Source: Betaproteobacteria bacterium UBA5582 | Lineage (GTDB): Bacteria > Pseudomonadota > Gammaproteobacteria > Burkholderiales > Rhodocyclaceae | Assembly: GCA_002425245.1 (NCBI GenBank) | Contig: DILW01000013.1 | Span: forward strand, 1 to 11,357 | Reading direction: 5' to 3' | DNA length: 11,357 bases | In this document: positions 1 through 6,265 of the stretch, in pieces | How positions within the stretch are numbered: the first letter of the stretch is position 1 | How the letters are laid out: every line of letters begins with the position of its first letter | Translations under genes and position numbers: made by a program | The notes under the pieces: generated by a model | The model's input: the letters and a program-made list of their open reading frames with translations, nothing else | Database searches by the model: none | What the model was told of the DNA's origin: nothing

Positions 1-1
1 G

Positions 2-364
2 CAGCGCTTTCACCATGCCCGCCGGCTGTACGCCAGCGCGCTGGTCTGCGCCCGCGCCACCGCCGCGGCAATCCGCGCCGACAAGCCGGACGAAGTCTGC
101 TTCGTGATCACCGGCGAGTGGGTGGACCGTGACGGCGACGAGGACATCGCCTGCGCCGATTACCTGGAAGCGCTGCTACGCGGCGAGCAGCCTGCTGCCG
201 AGCATTACGAACAGCGGGTCCGGGATTCCGATTTCGGTCGCCGCTTCAGCGCCGGCACCTGGCCCAACCTGCCGGCGGCCGACCTCGACCTGTGCGCGCA
301 AGCCGATCTTTTCGACTTTGCCATGCCGGTGCTGCGGGAGAACGGCCGCCTGGTAATCCGCTAG
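2..364 (+). CDS. 2-phosphosulfolactate phosphatase-like protein (ComB family), 3' end only
   Basis: Open from the left edge in the frame that begins at position 2, so the N-terminal part lies outside the window; 120 residues remain. The visible part has the character of the C-terminal half of ComB-family proteins: an Ala-rich helix (SALVCARATAAAIR), then a GDEDIACADYLEALL stretch, and a closing DLFDFAMPV segment followed by a basic LVIR end. Family members hydrolyse phosphosulfolactate to sulfolactate, a coenzyme M step in methanogens. Many bacteria that lack coenzyme M carry a homologue of uncertain role. The stop codon TAG (362-364) overlaps the stop of the convergent antiporter gene. An in-frame GTG at 104 is internal and is not the start. 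The family call rests on resemblance only. Confidence 0.75.
   Translation, partial: QRFHHARRLYASALVCARATAAAIRADKPDEVCFVITGEWVDRDGDEDIACADYLEALLRGEQPAAEHYEQRVRDSDFGRRFSAGTWPNLPAADLDLCAQADLFDFAMPVLRENGRLVIR
361..364. other. CTAG palindrome serving as stop codons of two convergent genes
   Basis: The plus-strand gene stops with TAG at 362-364 and the minus-strand antiporter stops with TAG read from 363 to 361. Both lie in one palindromic CTAG. There is no intergenic space, hence no room for a dedicated terminator between the two converging genes. Confidence 0.9.
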
Positions 365-1560
365 GCCGAGCGGCCGATCAGTTCGCGTAGACGCGCCAGC
401 TTGGGCGCCACCATCGGCACGGTCAGCATGGTGCTGGCCACCGCCATCAGCAGCAGGGCGGTGAAGGCACCGCTACTGATGATTTCGCGGTCGAGCAGGA
501 TGTTGGCGAAGATGATCATGATCAGCGCCTTGGTCTGCAGCAGCCAGCCGATGATGCTGGCTTCACCGGGGGCCCAGCCGAGCACGCGGCCGGCAATGCG
601 GATACCGATCAGCTTGCCGGCAACCGAAGCGACAAGCAGCAGGGCGGCCGCGAAAAACACCGCTTCGCCGCCCATCGTCCAGGTCGTGCGCAGGCCCGTG
701 GACAGGAAGAAAACCGGCATCACCACAAGCAGGACATGATGGCGCAACTGGTCCATCTTCTCCTGGTCGAACCACTCGGCTTCCATCACCGCGCCGGCCA
801 GGAAGGCGCCAACCATGAAATGCAGGCCGGCCCAGTCGGCGCCAAAACCGCAGGCCGCCAGCCAGATCAGCGCCACGTACCAGCGGTCGCCTTCGCTCAG
901 GCGGACCATCAGCTTGCGGAACAGCCAGGCAATCAATGCAAAAGCGAGCAGGAAGAAGAACTGCCGGCCAACCCGGGTCCAGTCCATCAGGATCAGCGCC
1001 AGCACACCCCAGATGGCGATGTCGTCGAGACTGGCATAACGCAGGATGCGCTGGCCGATGGGCTGACGCAGCACGGCCAGCTTTTCCATGAACAGGATCA
1101 GGATGGGCAGGGCCGTTACCGCGCAGGCCATGCCGACGCCAAGCACGAATTGCCAGGACTGGCCCTGGCCGCCCAGCCAGCCGTCGCTCAGCAACATCAC
1201 AGCGGCGGCAGCAGCGCCGAACACCAGCGGCGTACCCAGTGCCAGACCGGCGGTGATGCCGCTCTCCCGCCGATAGCGCCAGGCCTGCTTGAGGTCGAGT
1301 TCGACCCCGGCGATCATGACGAAGATCATCACCGCCCACCAGGCGATGCCGTTGAGCGACTGAATCACCGGCGGCGTGAACACGAAACTGTAGTAGTCGG
1401 GGAAGGCCTGGCCAAGCACCCCGGGGCCGAGCAGGATGCCGGTCAAGATCTGCACGACGACCAGCGGCGCGTAATACTCGGTGCGACCAAGGCGCCAGAT
1501 CAGCCAGGGCACCGCGAAGATCAGGAGCATCGCGATCAGGAAGATTTCGGTGGTATTCAT
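361..1560 (-). CDS. CPA2-family cation/proton antiporter (NapA/KefB/KefC membrane domain type)
   Basis: A 399-residue, almost entirely hydrophobic protein with about 12 predicted membrane segments. Family signatures: GILLGPGVLG at residues 41-50, the IAGVELDL motif at 83-90, AVTALPIL at 147-154 and the Asp pair of SLDDIAIW at 177-184. In characterised CPA2 transporters such a pair binds the ion. A GAFLAG segment follows later. It ends after the membrane domain, so the RCK/TrkA-N regulatory domain of full-length KefB/KefC is missing. It probably exchanges Na+ or K+ for H+ across the inner membrane; the ion cannot be told from sequence. Its ATG overlaps the methyltransferase stop as ATGA with only a weak ribosome-binding site, so it is probably translationally coupled and the last gene of the operon. 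Its link to the biosynthetic genes could be pH or ion support for export, or may be incidental. Confidence 0.88.
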   Translation of the reverse strand: MNTTEIFLIAMLLIFAVPWLIWRLGRTEYYAPLVVVQILTGILLGPGVLGQAFPDYYSFVFTPPVIQSLNGIAWWAVMIFVMIAGVELDLKQAWRYRRESGITAGLALGTPLVFGAAAAAVMLLSDGWLGGQGQSWQFVLGVGMACAVTALPILILFMEKLAVLRQPIGQRILRYASLDDIAIWGVLALILMDWTRVGRQFFFLLAFALIAWLFRKLMVRLSEGDRWYVALIWLAACGFGADWAGLHFMVGAFLAGAVMEAEWFDQEKMDQLRHHVLLVVMPVFFLSTGLRTTWTMGGEAVFFAAALLLVASVAGKLIGIRIAGRVLGWAPGEASIIGWLLQTKALIMIIFANILLDREIISSGAFTALLLMAVASTMLTVPMVAPKLARLRELIGRSA

Positions 1561-2303
1561 GGCTTGCGACCCACGTACTCACGGAAAACGCCAAAGGTCA
1601 CTGCGCAATCGACATCGACGAAGCCGGCGCGGCGCATGGCAGCGAGGATGGTATCCGGGTCGATGGCTGCCTCGATGGTGTCGCCATAGTAGGCCCACAG
1701 GCGGCGGACGTCGGCATGACGACCGGAGAGCCGGGCGAGCAGCGGCACGACCGCACCGATGTAGGCACGCAGTGCCAGGCGGCCGAAAGCGCCGGCTGGA
1801 CGGCTGATTTCCATGATGCAGGTACGCCCACCCGGGCGCAGCACGCGGAAGTATTCGGCAAAGGCCGCGTCCATGTCGCCGACGTGACGCAGGGCATAGC
1901 CCATCGACACGAAATCGACACAGGCCTCGGGCAGGGGAATTGACTCGGCGTAAGCAACCAGGGTTTCCACAGCCAGCTTCTTCTGCAGCTCGGCCAGCAT
2001 GCCCGGCGACGGATCGAGCGCCACCACCCGGCCAGCGGGCCCGACCAGCGCCTGTGCCTCGGCCGTGACCAGGCCGGTGCCGGCGGCGACATCGAGCACT
2101 TCCATGCCGGGTTTCACGCCGCAGCGGCGCAGGACTTCGCGCCGGTACCAGCTGCCGCTGCCCAGGGCAGTGATGCGCTCGGCGTTGTCGTAGCCCGGTG
2201 CCGCCTCGTTGAACATGTCGCGGGTCACTGCCCGGCGTTCGTCTTCCCCGGCAAAATAGGTGTCGAGGCGGCGGTCATCCTTGAGAGCGGAGGTCTTTGG
2301 CAT
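1557..2303 (-). CDS. UbiE/COQ5-like class I SAM-dependent methyltransferase
   Basis: A 248-residue protein with a Rossmann methyltransferase fold. Motif I (VLDVAAGTG, residues 69-77) binds S-adenosylmethionine, an acidic residue at the end of the second strand (VVALDPS, 93-99) contacts the ribose, and YALRHV (136-141) sits where UbiE proteins have their GLRNV-like motif. LRPGGR (155-160) is the usual post-motif turn. UbiE itself C-methylates the ubiquinone/menaquinone ring. Homologues occur as tailoring enzymes in aryl polyene loci, where a hydroxyphenyl head group is a methylation target. Between a chorismatase-containing operon and the antiporter, a tailoring role is more likely than the housekeeping UbiE role, but this is inference. 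The ATG lies 9 bases after the glycosyltransferase stop with no strong Shine-Dalgarno; its TGA overlaps the antiporter start (ATGA). Confidence 0.85.
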   Translation of the reverse strand: MPKTSALKDDRRLDTYFAGEDERRAVTRDMFNEAAPGYDNAERITALGSGSWYRREVLRRCGVKPGMEVLDVAAGTGLVTAEAQALVGPAGRVVALDPSPGMLAELQKKLAVETLVAYAESIPLPEACVDFVSMGYALRHVGDMDAAFAEYFRVLRPGGRTCIMEISRPAGAFGRLALRAYIGAVVPLLARLSGRHADVRRLWAYYGDTIEAAIDPDTILAAMRRAGFVDVDCAVTFGVFREYVGRKP

Positions 2304-2312
2304 GATCTGTGT

Positions 2313-3074
2313 TCAGCGAGTATTCAGACGACGCCAGGCTAGAGCCGGCAGGCGCCACAAAAAACCGAGGAAGAGGCGGCTGTGCATCCAGGTCAGCAGC
2401 ACGTTGTCGCGCAGGTAACGGAAATGCGAGACACCGCCTTCGTCGGCACGGAAATAGCGGACCGGCGCATCCAGGTTGCGCGGCGCGACACCGGCCCAGC
2501 ACAGGCGGACCACCGCCTCGGGATCAAAATCGAAACGGCGCATCCAGCGGTTGGCGCGCATGACGCGGATCAGCGGCTGCACCGGATAGACGCGGAAACC
2601 ATAGAGCGAGTCGCCGATGCCCATCCACAAGGTTTCCAGATTGGCCCACCAGTTCGACACCTTGCGCCCGTTGACCCGCAGCGCCGGCGCGTCGGCGTCG
2701 AACACCGGCCGGCCGAGCACCATCGCCGCCGGCTCGGCCTGTGATGCGGCCATGAAATCCGGGATGAGGTCCGCCGGATGCTGGCCGTCGGAATCCATGG
2801 TCAGGGCGTGGGTATAGCCCTCGGCCGCAGCCAGCGTGATGCCTTCGAGCACCGCCGCCCCCTTGCCGCGGTTTTCCGGCAGGACGATCACGCGCAGGCC
2901 GGGATCGTCGGCTGCCAGCGCCTGCAGGCGTTCGGCCGAACCGTCGGTACTGCCGTCCACCACCACCCACACCGGCGCCCACCGAGCGCGAGCGGCGCGC
3001 ACCGTCTCGACCACGGCGGGGCCGGGGTTGTAACTCGGGATCAGGACAAGGTGGCTGGTCGAGGGGCTGGGCAT
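2313..3074 (-). CDS. Family 2 glycosyltransferase
   Basis: A 253-residue GT-A fold protein. The N-terminus reads LVLIPSYNPG (9-18), the usual GT2 opening. DGSTDGS (40-46) is the nucleotide-sugar contact, LPENRGKGAAV (65-75) follows, and the metal-binding DxD motif is DSD at 94-96 within TMDSDGQHP. The arrangement is that of dolichol-phosphate-mannose-synthase-like enzymes. There is no clear multi-helix membrane domain, though the C-terminal stretch is rich in Leu and Trp and may associate with the membrane. GT2 proteins next to, or fused with, PlsC-like acyltransferases are a recurring feature of aryl polyene and flexirubin-type loci, and here the acyltransferase gene ends only 6 bases upstream. 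The acceptor and sugar are unknown. Confidence 0.88.
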   Translation of the reverse strand: MPSPSTSHLVLIPSYNPGPAVVETVRAARARWAPVWVVVDGSTDGSAERLQALAADDPGLRVIVLPENRGKGAAVLEGITLAAAEGYTHALTMDSDGQHPADLIPDFMAASQAEPAAMVLGRPVFDADAPALRVNGRKVSNWWANLETLWMGIGDSLYGFRVYPVQPLIRVMRANRWMRRFDFDPEAVVRLCWAGVAPRNLDAPVRYFRADEGGVSHFRYLRDNVLLTWMHSRLFLGFLWRLPALAWRRLNTR

Positions 3075-3080
3075 GGTCGT

Positions 3081-3851
3081 TCAGGCACGGGCTTGGGGTG
3101 ATGGCGAAGCGGCCAGCGCCTGGCGCAACGAGGTTTCGAGTTCACCGGTGAAGACAGCGACATTGGCCGGCGGCGCAAAGCGCTGGCCAAGACGGATACG
3201 GCAATGCAAGGGTAACTGCGGCCGGCGGAACAACGGCCAGGCCTTGCCCAGATAAGGTGTGGAAAACTCGATCAGCAGGGCCTGCACCGGCACCCCGGCA
3301 CGCTGGGCGATCAATCCGGCCGTCGGCATGCAGGGGTCGAGCGGAAAATTCCGGGTACGGCTGCCTTCGGGAAAAATCACCAGCTGGGCCCCGGCCTGCA
3401 GTTCCTCACGGCCGTCGATGATCATCCTGAGCGGCGTATCGTTGCGGATGTAGCGCGCCAGCCGGGCGGCGGCGCCGAACAGGATGTTGTCGAGCAGCGC
3501 CGCCTTCATCACGCAGACGGCGTTCGGCAGGCGCGACAGGATCATCACCGCATCGAGCAGGGAAGGGTGGTTGGCAACCACGATCAGCGGCCCGGCATCG
3601 CGCAGCCGGTCAAGCTCGCGCAGGTCGAAACGGCAGGCGCACGCGGTTTCGAGAAAGGCCAGATAGACACGGAAGCCGTTGCGGATGGCCAGCCGTCCCA
3701 GCGGCTGGCCCAGGCGCCGCGGCAACAGTGGCAGCAGCAACAGGGCAAAAGGCAGCCAGAGCAGGCAGATCAAGGCCAGGGCACCCAGCCCCAGGAACAT
3801 CGCCAGGGTTTCGTAAGCACGCCAGAACAGCCCGGAAACCCCGCCGCTCAT
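3081..3851 (-). CDS. PlsC-type 1-acyl-glycerol-3-phosphate / lysophospholipid acyltransferase family protein
   Basis: A 256-residue protein. The start is taken as the ATG at 3851-3849, which overlaps the chorismatase stop as ATGA; the same frame stays open further upstream, but only inside the chorismatase gene. A hydrophobic segment at about residues 17-43 anchors it to the inner membrane. The catalytic HX4D motif is NHPSLLD (H95, D100) and the glycerol-phosphate-binding motif is FPEGSRT (160-166), both intact. Housekeeping PlsC acylates lysophosphatidic acid. In aryl polyene loci such proteins are thought to attach the polyene chain to a lipid or sugar-lipid carrier, and the adjacent GT2 gene fits that. 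The Ala/Pro-rich C-terminus adds no domain. Family call is firm; substrate is inference. Confidence 0.88.
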   Translation of the reverse strand: MSGGVSGLFWRAYETLAMFLGLGALALICLLWLPFALLLLPLLPRRLGQPLGRLAIRNGFRVYLAFLETACACRFDLRELDRLRDAGPLIVVANHPSLLDAVMILSRLPNAVCVMKAALLDNILFGAAARLARYIRNDTPLRMIIDGREELQAGAQLVIFPEGSRTRNFPLDPCMPTAGLIAQRAGVPVQALLIEFSTPYLGKAWPLFRRPQLPLHCRIRLGQRFAPPANVAVFTGELETSLRQALAASPSPQARA

Positions 3852-4843
3852 CGAGGCGCCATCGCCATGGCCTCGATCTCGACCAGCAGATCGGCGCGAC
3901 AGACATCGGCAACGACCGGACAGACTTCGACCGGCCCGAGCATTTCCTCGATCACCGCGGCCACGGTCGGCCAGTCGCCGGCATGGCGCAGGTAAGCGCG
4001 ACAGTGCAGTTGATCGGGACGAAAACCCTGCTGCTGCGACAGGCGATTGGCTTCGCCGAGCACCGCCAGGATGTTGGTCAGGGTTTCCCGCGTCTGCGCG
4101 GCCACATCGCCAACATGCATGGTGCGATGGCCGACGATGCTGGCGGTGCCGGAAATGAACAGGATTTCCTGGCCCGGCGGATAAGCCAGCGCCGCCCGCG
4201 AGAAGGTCGGGCTGCGCGGACCGTAGTCGGCCGGGTAATGGTAGGCGCTGACCTGGCGCGGGTTTTCCACCGCCACTGCCGGCAGCTTGCCGGCCAGGAA
4301 GGCAATCGACAGCGGACCATCGCGCAGGCCAAGGGCGCAGGCCGCCGGTACATTGCCAGTGGCGCCGCGCTGGCAAGCGAGGAAGGCGTCCTGGCGACCC
4401 AGGTTGAACTGGCGGTAACGTTCCAGCCCGTGGCTTTCCTCGTTGATCGCGGCAAGGTAGTTCCACACCCGCCACAACTCGGGCAGACCCTGCGCGTCGA
4501 GCAGGCGGAAAATGCGCCGGTAGACGGTCTCGCTCGCTGCCTGCAGGGGCGTCCGCGGATCGTCGGCAAAATCGGCCTCGTCCACTTCGATGACGCCATA
4601 CAGAACGTCGCCGGCCCGCCGCCAGGCGATGCCCTCGTCGATACCCTGCTGACAATCAACCGGACTCAGCCAGAGCTCGCGCAGCGCGCCCGGCGAACTT
4701 CCCGGCAACGCGGCGTTGACCGCCTGTTCCGGCCAGTCGGCGGCGGTCAGGCCGGCGCCGAGCCGCGCGCCACCGAGCACGCGTGCGGTTTCACGTGGAA
4801 CGCTGGCATCGTCGGCGAAGGTCCGGAAGCTCAGTTCAGGCAC
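3848..4843 (-). CDS. Chorismatase (FkbO/Hyg5/XanB2 family), probable hydroxybenzoate synthase
   Basis: A 331-residue protein of the usual chorismatase length. Highly characteristic family motifs appear in order: WNYLAAIN (127-134), RYRQFNLGR (142-150), VENPRQVSAYHYP (192-204), YGPRSPTFSRA (207-217), SGTASIVGH (231-239) and the closing CRADLLVEIEA (315-325). The C-terminal part has the YjgF/RidA-like fold known for the family. Chorismatases convert chorismate to pyruvate plus a dihydroxycyclohexadiene acid (FkbO), 3-hydroxybenzoate (Hyg5) or 3- and 4-hydroxybenzoate (XanB2). Proteobacterial members beside pigment genes are usually of the XanB2 kind, but the product type cannot be fixed here. 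It starts with GTG, one base after the halogenase-like stop (TGACGTG), without a strong ribosome-binding site, which suggests coupled translation. Confidence 0.9.
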   Translation of the reverse strand: MPELSFRTFADDASVPRETARVLGGARLGAGLTAADWPEQAVNAALPGSSPGALRELWLSPVDCQQGIDEGIAWRRAGDVLYGVIEVDEADFADDPRTPLQAASETVYRRIFRLLDAQGLPELWRVWNYLAAINEESHGLERYRQFNLGRQDAFLACQRGATGNVPAACALGLRDGPLSIAFLAGKLPAVAVENPRQVSAYHYPADYGPRSPTFSRAALAYPPGQEILFISGTASIVGHRTMHVGDVAAQTRETLTNILAVLGEANRLSQQQGFRPDQLHCRAYLRHAGDWPTVAAVIEEMLGPVEVCPVVADVCRADLLVEIEAMAMAPR

Positions 4844-4844
4844 G

Positions 4845-6179
4845 TCAGAGCGTCGTCATGGCCGGATCGTCCACCCGGCGGATGTTGAAACGGCGCCGTT
4901 TCCAGCCCATGAAGGCACGCTTCGGTTGCAACAGGTTGGCGCCGTAGTAAAGCACCTTGAACATCCAGATCGAACGCCAGATCGGCGTCTTGCCGAAGAT
5001 GTCGCCGGCCAGCACGGAGAGCAGGGCTTCCTTGACCCGGAAAATGTTCTTCGGAAACATGAAGAAGTCACGCATGATCGGGTTGGTCACCCGATAGATG
5101 AACCACGAGAATTCCTTCGGCCCGTGCTTCATCAGCTGGTCGAAGCGCTTCAGCGCCGCCGGTGCCGCGGCCGGGTTCTTCAGGCAGGCGTCGATGGCCT
5201 CGGCACCGATCACACCGCTATTCATCGCCAGCCAGACGCCGGAGGAAAACACCGGATCGATGAAGGCGTAGGCATCCCCGAGCAGCAGGTAATTGCGCCC
5301 GTGGTTGCGTTCGGACACGTAGGAGAAGTTGCCGGTCGCCTCGACCTCGTGCACCAGGGTCGAATCCTTCAGCCGCTCGGCCAGCGGCGGACACATGGCG
5401 ATGCCATCGCGCAGGAACTGCTCCAGGCTGCGCTCACCGCGCGTCTTCATGTAGTAGGGCCAGGTGACCATACCGACGCTGGTGACATCGTTGATCATCG
5501 GAATGAACCAGAACCAGCCGTGCTCGAACCAGTAGATGGTGATGTTGCCGGCCTCGCTGCCGGGATGCCGGCGTGCCTGCTGGAAATGACCATAGACCGC
5601 CGAACTGTTGTGCTTGGGGTTGCGGTGCTTGATCTGGAAGCGGTTGGCAAGGAAGGTGTCGCGGCCGGAAGCATCGACCACGAAACGCGCCTGCCACACC
5701 TGTTCGCGACCGTCGTCGTGGACCGCGCTGACCACCACGCTGTCGTCAGCCTGGAAGTCCACGCTGCGGGCACGACAGCCTTCGTGCACCTCGACGCCCT
5801 TGTTCGCCGCGTTGCGGATCAGGATGGTGTCGAACTCGGCGCGCCGCACCTGATAGGCATAGGGCATGGATTTGTCCCAGGCATCGGCGAAATGGAAGAC
5901 CTGCGGCGTGTCGTGGCAGGGCGAAACGAATTCGGCGCCGCGCTTTTCCATACCGATGGCACGGATCTCGTCGGCCACACCAAGCTGCTCGAACAGGGGC
6001 AGATTAGCCGGCAGCAGCGACTCGCCGATATGAAAACGTGGGTGGTGCGCCTTTTCCAGGATCACCACCTTGTAGCCCTTTTCCGCCAGTAGCGGCGCCA
6101 CCGTCGTTCCGGCCGGGCCGCCGCCGATCACCAGCACGTCGCACTGGCTGCGTTCCGGCTGCTGTATTTGCTGTTCCAT
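4845..6179 (-). CDS. Flavin-dependent halogenase-like FAD-binding protein
   Basis: A 444-residue protein. The FAD dinucleotide motif is VIGGGPAG (17-24), followed by an acidic strand end (ILEKAHHPRF, 40-49) and IGESLLP (51-57). A KRGAEF segment places a lysine at residue 79, where flavin-dependent halogenases have the catalytic lysine that carries hypohalite. WFWFIP (222-227) matches the WxWxIP halogenase signature that is absent from ordinary flavin monooxygenases. GDAYAFIDPVFSSG (301-314) is the second FAD motif. The C-terminal 80 residues are basic and aromatic and could contact a membrane or carrier protein. Xanthomonadins are brominated aryl polyenes, and a halogenase-like gene beside a chorismatase fits that pathway. 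It has its own 86-base leader and an AGGGGA ribosome-binding site 7 bases before ATG, so it probably heads the operon. Geranylgeranyl-reductase-like proteins are related but normally lack the WxWxIP motif. Confidence 0.87.
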   Translation of the reverse strand: MEQQIQQPERSQCDVLVIGGGPAGTTVAPLLAEKGYKVVILEKAHHPRFHIGESLLPANLPLFEQLGVADEIRAIGMEKRGAEFVSPCHDTPQVFHFADAWDKSMPYAYQVRRAEFDTILIRNAANKGVEVHEGCRARSVDFQADDSVVVSAVHDDGREQVWQARFVVDASGRDTFLANRFQIKHRNPKHNSSAVYGHFQQARRHPGSEAGNITIYWFEHGWFWFIPMINDVTSVGMVTWPYYMKTRGERSLEQFLRDGIAMCPPLAERLKDSTLVHEVEATGNFSYVSERNHGRNYLLLGDAYAFIDPVFSSGVWLAMNSGVIGAEAIDACLKNPAAAPAALKRFDQLMKHGPKEFSWFIYRVTNPIMRDFFMFPKNIFRVKEALLSVLAGDIFGKTPIWRSIWMFKVLYYGANLLQPKRAFMGWKRRRFNIRRVDDPAMTTL

Positions 6180-6187
6180 CGGACTTT

Positions 6188-6193
6188 CCCCTG
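6188..6193 (-). promoter_or_regulatory. Ribosome-binding site of the halogenase-like gene
   Basis: The minus strand reads AGGGGA, 7 bases before the ATG at 6179-6177. It is the clearest Shine-Dalgarno in the six-gene block; the downstream genes have weak or no such site and rely on close spacing or overlap. Confidence 0.6.
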
Positions 6194-6211
6194 TTCTCTG
6201 TGGCGGCAGAA

Positions 6212-6217
6212 ATTATC
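6212..6217 (-). promoter_or_regulatory. Possible -10 element (GATAAT) for the six-gene operon
   Basis: GATAAT on the minus strand matches the sigma-70 -10 consensus at five of six positions and lies in the only AT-rich patch of the gap before the halogenase-like gene. It would give a leader of about 25 bases. The hexamer about 17 bases upstream is a poor -35, so the promoter would be weak or activator-dependent. It supports a transcription start separate from the radical SAM gene. Confidence 0.35.
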
Positions 6218-6244
6218 TTTTTGTGCCGGGCGCGCAGATGCGAG

Positions 6245-6262
6245 CCCCCGCTGGCAGGGGGG
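6245..6262 (-). terminator. GC-only hairpin just after the radical SAM gene (weak terminator candidate)
   Basis: CCCCC and GGGGG arms (6245-6249 and 6257-6262) flank a 7-base loop, starting 3 bases after the radical SAM stop codon. No run of T follows on the minus strand, so it is not a canonical intrinsic terminator. It could attenuate transcription or protect the 3' end. Confidence 0.25.
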
Positions 6263-6265
6263 AGA

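Noticed and set aside
1557..2303. Housekeeping ubiE for ubiquinone synthesis
   Set aside because: The motifs resemble UbiE, but the usual ubiE-ubiJ-ubiB neighbourhood is absent and the gene is coupled to tailoring genes. A tailoring methyltransferase fits better, although not proven.
3081..4655. A 524-residue fusion including the acyltransferase
   Set aside because: The extra N-terminal part reads through the chorismatase gene in a different frame and is Arg/Pro/Ser-rich without motifs. The ATGA start at 3851 fits the PlsC family length.
4716..6092. 458-codon open frame on the plus strand opposite the halogenase-like gene
   Set aside because: It is antisense to a gene with clear family motifs. 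The translation is rich in His/Arg/Gly/Val with no motif, as expected from GC-rich codon bias on the opposite strand.
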